A DNA stretch of 64,000 bases from Owenia fusiformis (taxonomy: Eukaryota; Annelida; Polychaeta; Sabellida; Oweniidae), in contig CAIIXF020000003.1 of the NCBI GenBank assembly GCA_903813345.2, forward strand, positions 16,694,931-16,758,930, in the 5' to 3' direction. Of this stretch, positions 25,414-36,057 are shown piece by piece. Each line of letters starts with the position of its first letter. Within the stretch, counting starts at the first letter, position 1. The notes under the pieces are model-generated. The model was not told where the DNA came from. It did no database searches and saw nothing but the letters and a program-made list of their open reading frames with translations. The translations under genes and the position numbers were made by a program.

Positions 25414-28400
25414 TTAATCTCCAGGCAAGTTTAAGTTTTTGAATGATTTTGTAATAAAACTTCCAACTTGCTTTTGCACATATTTATCTTTTGAAGATAT
25501 TAACATAATGAATGTATTTTCAGGATCATGTTGATCAACATTAATTTTGCTAGTGATGTTGTCAAACAATATTTTTCTATTTTCTCTATGTAAATGGCAT
25601 TTAATCATGAAATGAACCTCATTTTCTATTTCCCCACAAAAGTTACATAATCTTTCATATTCAGGTTTTGGCCGTGGTTTTACATGTCTACCCAGTTCTA
25701 TTTGTAATTTATGTGAACTTAATCTCAGTTGTGAAATTGATTGCCTGTGATTTTTGTTTTGAAGGCTTAAATATTGTTCTCTTTCAAAAGTTGTTTTGAA
25801 TTTAATGTATGTTCTTAAAACTGGGTATAATTGTAAATCACACTTCCATTTCTCCTTATAATTTTGGTACAATATTTTAGTTAGGTTCTTTTTAAATACA
25901 TAGTCATCCTCAACAACTTGTTCATTCCAAGTGCTTTGGAGATTACAATATTTTAAAATATTATGAACCTTACTTGACCAAGTATTTTTAAATCCTAAAC
26001 TGTACATTTCATAATCATATAGATATGCTTTATAAAGGAGGTTATCTGGACAAAGTTGTATAAGCCGTATCCAATATTTAATAAGATGAACATCAAAGCA
26101 CAAACTAAGTGGAAAACGACCCAGCTCTCCATAGACTGCTAGGGTTGCAGTTGATGTTTTCACACCAAGGATGCTTTTTAAAAAGGACAGGTGAATAGTT
26201 TCAAGTGACTTGATATGTTTTTTACTTGACCATATTTCTGAACCATACATCAAAATTGGTTGGACAAGTGAATCAAATAAATGTAAGGCAACGGATATGG
26301 GAATGTCATTAAACTTGTGATATTGTTGCTTTATTTTGAATAAAGCTTTTCTAGATTGTTCTTTCAGATAGCATATTTGTTTATCAAAATTATTTTTACT
26401 GTTGAAGATACACCCTAGGTATTTGTAGTCTTCTACACATGCAATCACTTCATCATTGAATTTAAAAGTTTCATCTGATTTAGAGTTAAAAATAATAGCC
26501 TTTGTTTTAACTGTGTTGACAACAAGATGATAGTTTCTGCAAAAATCAAAGAGAGAGTCTAGCATAGATTGCGCCCCAGATTTAGAGCTAGCCATTAATA
26601 CTAAGTCATCAGCCCAAAGTAGATGGTTTAAAGAAACACCTTCAAACTCGATACCATGTTCTGAGGGAAGAAAATCTTTCAAGTCATCTAAAAAATGGTT
26701 GAAAAGATATGTACTGAGAACAGAGCCCTGCATAACTCCAATTCCAGTATTGTACATTGGAGTAATGCCATCTTTAAGTTTGAGACATGATTTCGATTTT
26801 TTATACATGCTATCAATAATTTTAAACATTTTTGAACTTGGATGTATCCCTGATTTACATAATTTATAAAGAAGTGCTGTCCTGTTGACATAATCAAACG
26901 CTTTCCTAAAATCTACCATTATACAATATAGAGGCTTTTTCTGCCTCTTAAAATGTGAAATAATAGTATTTAAAATGAACAAATTATCTGTTGTACGGTG
27001 ACCAGATTTGTAAGCACCTTGTAACGGGTCTTGAATATTGAGCATTTCTGCGTTGAACACTAATCTTGTTTGAATGATTGTATCAAAAACATTTCCTAAA
27101 CAAGCAAGTACATTAATTCCTCTGTAATTATCTGGATTGAAACGTGATCCTTGTTTGTAAAGAGTGGAGAGCATACCGATACTCCATTCTTCAGGGTAAT
27201 CTCCTTTATCAAAAATAAAATTAAAAAGTGCAGTAAAATCCAATGATAGAGCTTTACAATTTTTGATAATATTAGATGGTAAACCATCAATACCTGGCGA
27301 TTTATTAGCATTTATTCTATTTAAGGCATTTAGAACCTCTTTTTCATGTATGACATTGTTAAGTAAATGATCACTAATTTGTAATGAATCTGTATATGAA
27401 TTATGCATGTTATATTCCAATATAAAGATTTGCATTTTCTCTAAAGCTTCATAATCAAAAAAGTCATATTTAGGTGCTTTACCAAGGTTTTTAAAAGTAT
27501 CAAAAAGTACAGAGGTTGAAATTGGTATATCTCTGCTTTCATTTTTACCAGGGATAGAATGTACCATTTTCCAAAATTCTGTGGGATTATGAGATTTAAA
27601 GTTTAATAATGATTTCAATAAGTCAGTTTGATATGCTCGTTTTTCTCTTTGCTTTGTTTGATTATATTTTTTCTGAATAATTGAAATTTCTAAGTCTGAA
27701 TAATTTTCCTTAATTGCATTCCGTAATTGTTGTTTTAATCTTTTGCACTCATCATTGAACCAGGGATTAACTGGGAATTTCTTTTTAGACTTTTTAAGTT
27801 GCTTTAACTGCAGAGTGCTTTCAGACGCATGATAAATAACACGTTTAAGAACATTCAACAAGCTATTTGAATCAATGTTTTGTCCCATTTTACAATAAAA
27901 ATCATCTAAAATATCAGTGCTAATATTGTCATGAAGAATTTCAATAAAATTATATTTTGCTTTAAAATCCCATTTAAAATATGAATATGGCAAAATGTTA
28001 GTTTTAACATTTTTATCTGATTGGGAAGTGCTTTTTGAATGCTTAATATTAAGACTAAAGTGAATTGGTGCATGGTCTGAGTCAGGATGCCTGTCATGAA
28101 TCTTAAAATCGGAGAAAAAATTAAAGAGTTCAGGTTGTGAAAGTACATAATCTAATACTGATTTCCCTTTGCTATTGTCTAAGTCATTTTGTTCCTGATA
28201 TCTATAATAAGTGAATTTTCCAATACCTTTGTCTTGAAAAAATCTACCATTCAAAATCCTTAAGTTGGATGATTTACATAAACTGATAAGTTCACGACCG
28301 TGAGTTTGATATACAGCTTTAAGGTTTTTATCCATTGAAACCCTATTAGAAATAACCCCATGTGATGCATCTTGGTCAATATGATTATATGGTGTCAAAT

Positions 28401-29181
28401 TTTCATCAGATCCACATACCAGAGTATTGCAGTCAGATAATTCTGCTGTTCGAGCATTCAGGTCTCCAACAATAATTGTATTGCCTAACAACTGATATAA
28501 TGCAATTGATTTTTCTAAAATTTCCATATTATCTACATGTTCAAATTTTGAACCTTTATGTGGCATATATACAAAACAAATATAAATATCTTTGGCTAAA
28601 TTGTAAAATGATGACTTGAGCTTTAGCCAAACAAAAAAGTCATGTGTTTGTTTAATCAATTCTACACTTGTATTGAATAATTCATCTTTTACAAGAACAG
28701 CTAAACCTCCTGAAAATCCATTAGAATTTGCATTTTTAGACTGTCGAGCAAGATTATGTACAGTAAAACCATCTAAAGTAAATGTTTCAAGTGGGTTTAA
28801 CCAGGTTTCACATAGTAATACAATTGAGTACTTGCTAAAAAGCTCTTTAATGTCATACCCATTATGTAATTTATCTGATAAACGATTAATGTTCCACATT
28901 AGACATTTTAAGTCAGTTGAATTTTGATTTTTGTGGAATAATGAAACGTCATCAGACGCTAAGAGCTTACTACATTCATGTATTGAATCACTCACACGCT
29001 TACCAAACTCATTGTTATTTGAACATGTAATATCATTCTCACTAATTATAGAGCAACTATCCATCTTATTACTATATGTACAATCTTTTGAGTTCATCTT
29101 GCTATATACAGTTAAACCTTCTTTTTTAACACTGATGCCTTTGTTTGTGCACAAATCAGCATCATCATTATTACTAGTCAT
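25414..29181 (-). CDS. LINE ORF2: endonuclease and reverse transcriptase
   Basis: Encodes the protein that nicks target DNA and reverse-transcribes LINE RNA. The frame is open from 29226 without a stop, but its first codons contain no ATG; the first ATG is at 29181, giving 1255 residues. Numbering from 29226, residues about 106-392 are an apurinic/apyrimidinic-type endonuclease (WNIN near 111, the Glu of LLCETW at 140, GDLNAR near 254, SDHAP near 383). Residues about 640-940 are the reverse transcriptase (NKSPGIDGLP, the Asp of VDFRKAFD, MQGSVLS, and catalytic WADD at 871-874). A Cys/His motif (CNFCGEIENEVHFMIKC) lies near the C-terminus. WADD replaces the commoner YADD/FADD, keeping both aspartates. 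No frameshift or stop is present, suggesting a fairly recent copy. Confidence 0.9.
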   Translation of the reverse strand: MTSNNDDADLCTNKGISVKKEGLTVYSKMNSKDCTYSNKMDSCSIISENDITCSNNNEFGKRVSDSIHECSKLLASDDVSLFHKNQNSTDLKCLMWNINRLSDKLHNGYDIKELFSKYSIVLLCETWLNPLETFTLDGFTVHNLARQSKNANSNGFSGGLAVLVKDELFNTSVELIKQTHDFFVWLKLKSSFYNLAKDIYICFVYMPHKGSKFEHVDNMEILEKSIALYQLLGNTIIVGDLNARTAELSDCNTLVCGSDENLTPYNHIDQDASHGVISNRVSMDKNLKAVYQTHGRELISLCKSSNLRILNGRFFQDKGIGKFTYYRYQEQNDLDNSKGKSVLDYVLSQPELFNFFSDFKIHDRHPDSDHAPIHFSLNIKHSKSTSQSDKNVKTNILPYSYFKWDFKAKYNFIEILHDNISTDILDDFYCKMGQNIDSNSLLNVLKRVIYHASESTLQLKQLKKSKKKFPVNPWFNDECKRLKQQLRNAIKENYSDLEISIIQKKYNQTKQREKRAYQTDLLKSLLNFKSHNPTEFWKMVHSIPGKNESRDIPISTSVLFDTFKNLGKAPKYDFFDYEALEKMQIFILEYNMHNSYTDSLQISDHLLNNVIHEKEVLNALNRINANKSPGIDGLPSNIIKNCKALSLDFTALFNFIFDKGDYPEEWSIGMLSTLYKQGSRFNPDNYRGINVLACLGNVFDTIIQTRLVFNAEMLNIQDPLQGAYKSGHRTTDNLFILNTIISHFKRQKKPLYCIMVDFRKAFDYVNRTALLYKLCKSGIHPSSKMFKIIDSMYKKSKSCLKLKDGITPMYNTGIGVMQGSVLSTYLFNHFLDDLKDFLPSEHGIEFEGVSLNHLLWADDLVLMASSKSGAQSMLDSLFDFCRNYHLVVNTVKTKAIIFNSKSDETFKFNDEVIACVEDYKYLGCIFNSKNNFDKQICYLKEQSRKALFKIKQQYHKFNDIPISVALHLFDSLVQPILMYGSEIWSSKKHIKSLETIHLSFLKSILGVKTSTATLAVYGELGRFPLSLCFDVHLIKYWIRLIQLCPDNLLYKAYLYDYEMYSLGFKNTWSSKVHNILKYCNLQSTWNEQVVEDDYVFKKNLTKILYQNYKEKWKCDLQLYPVLRTYIKFKTTFEREQYLSLQNKNHRQSISQLRLSSHKLQIELGRHVKPRPKPEYERLCNFCGEIENEVHFMIKCHLHRENRKILFDNITSKINVDQHDPENTFIMLISSKDKYVQKQVGSFITKSFKNLNLPGD

Positions 29182-29231
29182 ATCATATGTACAGTTGCTA
29201 TTATAATTCCAGGATGCATCACACACAGTGT

Positions 29232-29474
29232 CTATAATTTGTACTGAGCAGGCTGGTAGGTAGGGTTTTTACTTGAGAGAATACTGGCATATGTCTTGGG
29301 TATGTCACTGTTGATGCATCTTAGCATGGCCATCACTAGGGAAGTTCGTCCTTTTGGGTTAAAGTGGAGTCCATCACGATTTAGAACATCAAAATTTGGT
29401 CTGCCAGCAGTTGAGTGGTTGGTTTGGTTAATATCAATAAATACACGGCCCCTGGGGGTCAGGATGAAAAACAC
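29232..29474 (-). pseudogene. LINE ORF1 C-terminal remnant, esterase-like
   Basis: An 80-codon open frame ends five bases before the open ORF2 frame. It contains RDGLHFNPKGRTSLV. A DGLH motif followed by an N..G segment resembles the last conserved block of SGNH/GDSL esterase-like domains found in ORF1 proteins of several LINE clades. Everything upstream is missing: the frame ends at the junction with the inverted-repeat element that begins at 29481. The Met at 29474 is only the first in the remnant, not a native start. The esterase call is moderate because one block alone is visible. Confidence 0.55.
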
Positions 29475-29480
29475 ATAATA

Positions 29481-30304
29481 CAGTAAAACCTGCGAACAGG
29501 GAATGCTCTTGGGACTGGAGGAAAGTTTCCTTGTTCAGAGGTTTTCCCTATAGAGAGGGGCCGCACTTTCAGCAAACTCAGAATTGCCGAATAAGCATTT
29601 TTGTTTGTATATATTTGGGCATTAATTGATTTTACCAATGCCGACTCCATACTTGGTTGCTAGACCTTGTTGTGACATCTTGGAAGATTTATGAAGGTCT
29701 TCCACCTACCTCCTTTAGCTGTGGGTAAGGAGCATTCTCCCTATGTTGATTTTAGCCGCTGTTGCTGGTGTATGATGATGTCTAGTTGTTGTAATTGTTG
29801 ATAGATTTAGCTCAACATGACACATGTACTTATCTGTTATCTCCATAAAACAATTGTGTGACACAACTGATTTGATGTAATTATGTTTGTTGAAAGGAAG
29901 AATTAGTGTCACGATAATTAGTAACAAACAGATTAGTATTAGTTTTAAAATATATCAGGGTAATTAACAATGGGTGGGATGCTTCATCGTGTAAACAATT
30001 GGCTTATCTTAATCTCAATCATATTAATCCAAGCTTTTTAGAATCAGATATTGGCTTAAGACTTTCACACCTCTGAAAAATAATGGAATATACAGTGTCA
30101 CAAATATTAGATATTCCTTGTTCACAGGTGAATTTTCATAATTTGCACCAAAATAGTGTTCCTTGTTCCCTGTTCACAGGTTTTCCCTACAGAGAGGGTC
30201 CGTTAACATGTGAGTCAATGGAAAAATATTTGGTTCTTTTGAAAAGCATTCCTTGTTCGTAGGTTTTCCCTACAGAGAGGTATTCCATCGGACAGGTTTT
30301 ACTG
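29481..30304. mobile_element. 824-bp CAGTAAAACCTG inverted-repeat element
   Basis: CAGTAAAACCTG at 29481-29492 and its exact inverse at 30293-30304 are each bordered by TA (29479-29480 and 30305-30306). Subterminal regions repeat CCTTGTTC, AGGTTTTCCCTA and CAGAGAGG words several times in both arms. There is no transposase frame. TA borders suggest a TA-targeting (Tc1/mariner-like) non-autonomous element. It is the longest member of a family with copies at 14452, 46710 and 62463. Confidence 0.7.
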
Positions 30305-30480
30305 TATATGTGAAATAGATAAATGTTGTGAATATACTACCAAAATTTCAAACAATATTATTAATTACTTTGGTTTAGAATGAAAAATTTATGATTTTTG
30401 CGAAAAAGTCCCGTCATTTTTAAAGCGGCGGCCATCTTGAAAAAAAGTTGAGTTATCTTCCGGACAGAAGGATGGACGGA

Positions 30481-30499
30481 CTGACTGACTGACTGACTG

Positions 30500-30531
<32 letters not shown>

Positions 30532-30570
30532 ACAGACAGATGGATGGACGGACGGACGGACGGACGGACG
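30481..30570. repeat. CTGA and CGGA tetranucleotide microsatellite
   Basis: A run of CTGA tetranucleotides passes into CGGA/CAGA units and then six or more CGGA units. Just after it, ACTTCGTTCGTTGGGAT resembles, in inverse, CAAATCCCAACGAAC at 24846 and a similar word at 48688. The microsatellite therefore probably belongs to the tail of a dispersed element. Confidence 0.9.
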
Positions 30571-30874
30571 GAGGGCTTCACTATATCCCTACCGAACTTC
30601 GTTCGTTGGGATAATTAAAGCATGAAACATTGTTCTGGGGCATTGGCACATCTTAAGTAAAAATGTATATTGGCTGCATCAAGCAAGCTTACCACATATA
30701 CTCATGTACTTGAAACTAAGTATACAAAATTAGTAAATTAAGCTAGAACCTTTTTCATTATTTGTTGCTATGTTACAAAACAGCAGGATGAAATAACCAT
30801 TACTCTCTTTGATAATCTCCCAATAGTCTTTGATCAATCATACAGACTATGATCGTGTATATGACAGATGTATG

Positions 30875-30880
30875 TTTATT
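30875..30880 (-). terminator. polyadenylation signal of the fibrinogen-related gene
   Basis: AATAAA on the minus strand, about 165 bp past the stop codon at 31045. It is the first canonical hexamer seen downstream of the gene, so it probably sets the 3' end of the mRNA. Confidence 0.5.
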
Positions 30881-31044
30881 TTCTTTAACTAACACTTTCC
30901 AAACTCTCTTTTATCTCAAATGTCAGCTTTTAACTATAAGCAACAAGATAGAGCAATAGAATTCAAAACAAATTTTTAAACCCATCTCAAAAGCAGCATA
31001 AAATATTAAATTGATTATTTTGAAATTATTTTTGAAATATTGCA

Positions 31045-32259
31045 TTACTCTAGAACAAGTGGACAAATTAACATGTCTGCTTTCTTGAAAGAGTAATGAT
31101 AGTTGCTTGGGTCTGCAATTTTCTCTGGCCAATTACTCCATGATAAACATGTTGCATATTTTGGGCAGACTGGACCTTTAGCATAAGAACCAAACAAGTT
31201 TGAGGCATGACAAGCTGTATACCACCATGCCCCAGTGAACGTAACAGCACAGTTACTGCCAGAGGAATCATTATCTTGATCTTTAGTTGAAAAGGGTGCA
31301 CCATTATGTCCAGACAGAGAGTCCCCAGCTGTCCCACTATAGCCTCCAACGGTAAGGCGGTATTTGTCACGATTATCTGCTACATTGAAATTTGAATATT
31401 CAGCATAGCCAGTCACATTCGTTGGAGGCCACATGGTCAGATGCACTCTTAGTTTATACTGTCCTTGCATAAGCACTGCAACTAGATTATTAAGGCCAAT
31501 AAAATGTTCCCCCTCTGGACTACCAAATCCTCTTTGATATTCTGCCCATCCACGATAGAAATCAACACTCCCATCAAACCGCCTGGTCATATAGACACAT
31601 CCTCTACTGCAGTAGACTCTGAATGGACTGTGTCCCTTTGGTTTGATTGTTTTAACTCCTGTATAGTCAGGGTCATCACTGCAGTCATTTGGGTACATAT
31701 CTAAAAAAATAAAACCCCAATATTAAACATTTAACATTTAGATTATAAGAGGATAAGTACGAATATTAAAATTAAAATTGATATAAATATCTTTTACCAA
31801 GCATATTATTTGGTTATGTTACTTACCATTAGGAGATTGATCACAAGGACATTTTCCAGCTTGTTCCGATATGACATCTATTATATCACTTCTCATACTT
31901 TCAACATCACTCCTCACTTCTTCAACACTACTTTGAACATCTCCTATATTGTTCTTCATTTCTGTCACATCATTCTGTACTTCACTGACATTGTTTTGCA
32001 CTTCCCAAATATTCTTCTTTATTTCTGCAACATCATTCTGAATTCCTTGCGCATTTTCATCATTCTTTGCACAGCATACCTGTGCTTCACCCTGAAGTTC
32101 ATTCAACTTTCCGAACAGTTTTTCAACATCTGTTTTCTTGCATGTTGCAACCTGTTTTCCTTTTGGTTTCTTTTTCTTTGCTTCAGTTAGTAAAATACAA
32201 GCAATGACAAGCAAAATTGCGAGCTTCATTCTAACTCTCTTAAATTGTAGATTTGACAT
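31045..32259 (-). CDS. secreted fibrinogen-related protein, two exons
   Basis: Exons are 32259-31827 and 31700-31045. The 126-bp intron has a GTAAGT donor and a T-rich tract before its AG acceptor; splicing splits one codon in phase 1 and gives 362 residues. Met11 (32229) begins a clear signal peptide, MKLAILLVIACILLTEA. A Lys-rich stretch and cysteines follow, then about eight heptads of a coiled coil (about residues 70-132), then CPC. Exon 2 is a fibrinogen C-terminal domain: GSVDFYRGWAEYQRGFG, a DQDND calcium-site-like motif, WWYTACHASNL and a final YSFKKADMLICP. Such proteins oligomerise and bind glycans; in invertebrates many act as immune lectins. There are eight cysteines in exon 2, more than the usual four. 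The ligand is unknown. Confidence 0.88.
31701..31826 (-). other. intron of the fibrinogen-related gene
   Basis: 126 bp, with GTAAGT at the donor (31826-31821) and TTTTTTTAG at the acceptor (ending 31701). Removing it keeps the frame between the coiled-coil exon and the fibrinogen-domain exon, joining a G to AT as one codon. Both boundaries were read directly from the sequence. Confidence 0.85.
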
Positions 32260-32277
32260 TCAATGCAACATGCAGTC

Positions 32278-32285
32278 ATATTATA
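32278..32285 (-). promoter_or_regulatory. TATA-like box of the fibrinogen-related gene
   Basis: TATAATAT on the minus strand. A start of transcription about 30 bp downstream would fall near 32255, just inside the upstream ATG at 32259. This favours the second ATG (32229), which opens directly on the signal peptide. Placement is an inference from spacing. Confidence 0.4.
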
Positions 32286-32286
32286 C

Positions 32287-33147
32287 TAGTGATTGTGAAC
32301 ATCTGTGCTTGTAGAAAATAAATTTTTATGAGCATCATGTGTCTATTGTTTACGAAATAAACTAGAATGACAATGATGATGTGGATAATTTGATACATGC
32401 AGTTCCACATGTCTAATTGAATTGCTGTTCATAATGGAAATGTAATTTTGACCAAGGATGGAATCAAACACTTTTGTTTCTACCATCAGATACCAAAAGC
32501 TTTATAAAACATAACGGTGTCTGAATAATTTGTAAAAAAAATAAGTAAGATAACAGAGCTCTGGAAAGTATAACCAAAACTGAAATGTGCATAAAACAAA
32601 GCTCAACTTCCAAATCAATAAACAAATATAAAAAGAAACAATGAAAATGATGCCCTCCACAACCATCAGACAACTGTTAGAACCATTAAACTGTGAAGCT
32701 CCCACTAAGCACGTTACTCTTCCATAGACACCAAGCTGGGAACATGATTTATTCCCCTTAGATATATTGACTTGGATAAATGAATTTTTTTTATTTTTGG
32801 AATCTTCAACTAAACTATTTTAAAACAGATAAATGACTTGCCACGTAAACAAGTAGATCCCAGCTTTGGCATTAATGGTTGAGAAATAGGGATCGAAACC
32901 AGCCATAGTTTTCTCCTGATGACCATTGTGAAATATTGTGTTTTATGGATTATAACGTCAGCTTTACAGATAAATGTTGACCCTTTGATATGCTTATGGA
33001 ATTTGAGATAGGATTTTGTCCGTCTCACATCATTTGAGACTGAATGCTGAATGCTCTTGCATGACTGCTAGTATCTGACTATTTAATTGATAATATATTC
33101 TCTTAATAAAAAAACTGCCTTTACGATGGAGAAAGAGTTATTCTTGT
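32287..33147. other. upstream flank of the fibrinogen-related gene
   Basis: No exon is visible. 32700-32840 carries a fragment (TTCCATAGACACCAAGCTGGG, CAGATAAATGACTT) of the dispersed repeat also seen at 24590-24730 and 35510-35660. Confidence 0.5.
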
Positions 33148-33250
33148 GCATTTTCACCGTTCTTTGTACAGCATGCCTGTGCCTCACGCTGAAACTCACT
33201 CAACCTTCCCAACAGTTTTTCCACATCTGTTTTCTTGCATGTTGTAACAC
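33148..33250 (-). pseudogene. decayed copy of fibrinogen-related exon 1
   Basis: About 103 bp closely match the part of exon 1 at roughly 32048-32152 on the same strand, including TCTGTTTTCTTGCATGTTG, AACAGTTTTT and GCATTTTCA. The matching part encodes the region between the signal peptide and the coiled coil, including the CC pair. The copy has no signal peptide, coiled coil or fibrinogen domain next to it. It points to a tandem duplication of the gene whose second copy has been mostly lost. Confidence 0.75.
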
Positions 33251-33293
33251 TTTCTTAAGTACAGTCAAGTTGTATGCAAGAATGAAAGGCTGA

Positions 33294-36057
33294 TGAAACA
33301 ATTTTTTGAGGCTTGTCGATTTGGCTGAACAGTCTAAGGTTATGAGTCAAAGACATGTGAATTCCTTTCGTTTATGCATTTAATTACAAATTAATTTTAA
33401 ATTGGGCATACAAGCAAAAGATCATGGATACAGCATCTTCAACAGGTTAAACAAAACATTCGAACATAATTCTAAACACTTACCGGAACATATGCAAATT
33501 AATTGCCAATAAAAACTTATTGATGAAAATGCAAATTCTAAAAGCTTTGTCTCTGAGAGATAAACAGATCTATTAATCTTTTCGCACATGGGAACTTAAA
33601 TTTATTTAACAGAGAAAGCAAAACATATTGATGACTATCATAAACTGAAAAAGCATAAATTAATACTAAAATATGTAGATTTGTCTTTGAAATATAAACA
33701 AAACATTAGAAAATTGTAGCATGTTGTAATCATAGCCAACTATAAACAATTGAAATGAAATTTATAATTTATATTAATGCATTAAAACTATGAGCAACTA
33801 AAACTTCACTTTTTACTGTAAATCTATTTAACTATTTAGTATTAGTGGTTTCTATATGATTGGGAAGAGGGATGTCTCCCTATGATACATTATAACCTTA
33901 AGCGTTCTTTTTCGAACTGTATGTTTATTCTAGTTGTTCTCTTCTTGCATTTTGGAACTTGCTCTGTGACAATGTACGGAATATAATATGGTAGGTAAAC
34001 CTGTCCTGTTTAGTCTTTCTTCAAGCCCTTGGGGCCCTCCACCTACATACCTCACATCCGCGTACCTCCATTTCCTTTTATATTTAATAATGAGTTAACC
34101 TCCAAAATGTCAACATGGTACTAATACGATTAGAATATGGGTCATTTTATTAATCTTGCTTATACATGTACATTTGTTTTGTTCTCTTGACACCTTAGTT
34201 ACATTTAATTACATTGTTATTAATTATTTATGTAGCAGTTTGCATTAAAGATGCTATTGAAAATACAGACCAAAAGAACCAGATATTCTACTTCAGGAAA
34301 TGACAAAAATGTCACTTAAAGGTTGTGTAAGATCAAGCGAGCATTACCTTAATTGTTTCACAACAATATAATCGTTTTTCTATAAATGTGGTGATCACAT
34401 TTATCATTTTGCAATTGAAACATCCTTCCCCATTTTTGCACTTTGATTATTTCACGACTTAGCCACATCGCTAATCTATTAGGGATATTATATTTCGAGA
34501 AATAAGATATTTTTACATTAATAAGTCAATAGGATAGTTTCTAAATAGCAGAAAAATCAATGAAATCTCGTGCTGCCATCTTTTATTCAGCTTTTAACTC
34601 GGGCTAGAGCTCCATTCATTTACATGCTAAAATCTTGGAAAAGTGGCTTAATTTCATGATTTATCAAAGTGTGTTTGTTGAATCTGTATAAAACTTGAAT
34701 GATATACCACATGATGACCCTGTTTATGTACATGATGTGATTAAACATGCAAATGTTGATTGACATACAAATAATCCACAGATTTAAAGAATTTTAGCAT
34801 TGCATCTATGGACATTTGGCCCAAGTTTTTTTAAATTGTTATAGAAAATTATTCAAATTACATAACTGTGTAAATCAAAGCTATTAAAGGAGAAAACATT
34901 TCACTGAATTCAAATATGCCATTTAAAAGAAGGTAATGTAAGTCATTAGAGGTCTAATATGCAAGTCTCTTAAAATCTCACGAAAAACGAGATTTAGCTA
35001 GATTTCAAAAGCTATATGGAAACTATACTATTGGTTCACTGTACATGTTGCTTGCAAGTTGCCACCACTCTGATTCTGTATTTAATGGACAAAGTGTTCT
35101 AATATTAGCTCTTTCATAGAGGTTCTTCTCAATGTTGGCTAAATCCTCATCAAAAGCCACTGTTTCTTTTCATGTTGGATTGTGATTTGGGATAATAACA
35201 TCCTTATGACTGGTGTACTCATAGATGTTTTCTTTTTCTTGCCATGTTTTAAACCATTTTTGGTGTTTTCCGATTGGCACTTGCGCTTACATATTTGTTA
35301 GGTTACAAAATTTGTAACCTGAATATCACTCGATGACCTCTAATAAAACCTATATCACTAAAATTGTATTTCAACAACAAATTAAATGTCTTTCAAAATG
35401 GATTCCTTAAACCATTAGAAGTGAAGCAACATTCAAAGGATAATATATCGGCAGTCTAGTCTGATAAATGAACCAACCATCTCAAATGAATTAGTAAAAC
35501 CCGTGAACATTATGTTGGCCACGAGCAACTATGTCAAAGCTGAGGATTTAACAGATTTCCTGCAAAGCAAATTAACTAGAGCCTGATAATTGATTTGTTT
35601 CACTGAAGACTAGAATCGTTAGTGAAATTATCATGAAATAGATAAATGGGCTAATCCATATGATACTGTTTTGATATTTGGTTATTTCCTTCGTAACGGA
35701 GACCGGGATCAGAGTATCATGTTTAGGTGATAATAAAGTTGATTGTTAATAAATGATAAATGGATTTCTGTATCAAGGGTGAAAATAGAATAATGCCTGT
35801 GAAATATATCACCTTTATCAATATTACTTTTATATCATGGTTCATGAATCAAGGTTCTTTTGGAAATATCCTATAAACCACAAAATTAATTTCGCGATGG
35901 TGCTTCATGTTTTGAAACATCTTTAATGATACAGAACTGTGAGATTAATAAACGAAAAATTAAATAAACATTTATAAAATAATATGTATGCAAGAATGGT
36001 ACTTTTTGAAAACTTCTTTAGATTTTTATCAGTTTTAGAGACAATGTTATGGATGGA
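33294..36057. other. non-coding stretch with dispersed repeat fragments
   Basis: No gene is supported. 35370-35710 is a copy of the repeat at 24420-24780 (shared ACAAATTAAAT, ATGGATTCCT, ACTATGTCAAAGCTG, GGAGACC). 35180-35310 resembles 16540-16650. The remainder is AT-rich and unrecognised. Confidence 0.5.

Larger units (their letters stand above)
25241..29480 (-). mobile_element. non-LTR (LINE) retrotransposon, 5'-truncated
   Basis: The element carries an intact ORF2 and, immediately upstream, the last 80 codons of an ORF1. Beyond ORF2 lies a 3' tail of about 170 bp with a GTGTAGTGTAGTGTAG run, an AATAAA-like signal (25255-25260) and a terminal AT microsatellite (about 25241-25252). The 5' side stops where a TA-flanked inverted-repeat element begins (29481), so most of ORF1 and the 5' UTR are missing. 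No target duplication was found. The order ORF1, then ORF2 with an apurinic-type endonuclease, is that of many animal LINEs; the clade is not assigned. Confidence 0.85.

Noticed and set aside
31810-32190. Plus-strand frame opposite fibrinogen-related exon 1
   Set aside because: Shadow of the coiled-coil exon; the minus strand has signal peptide, heptads and splice sites.
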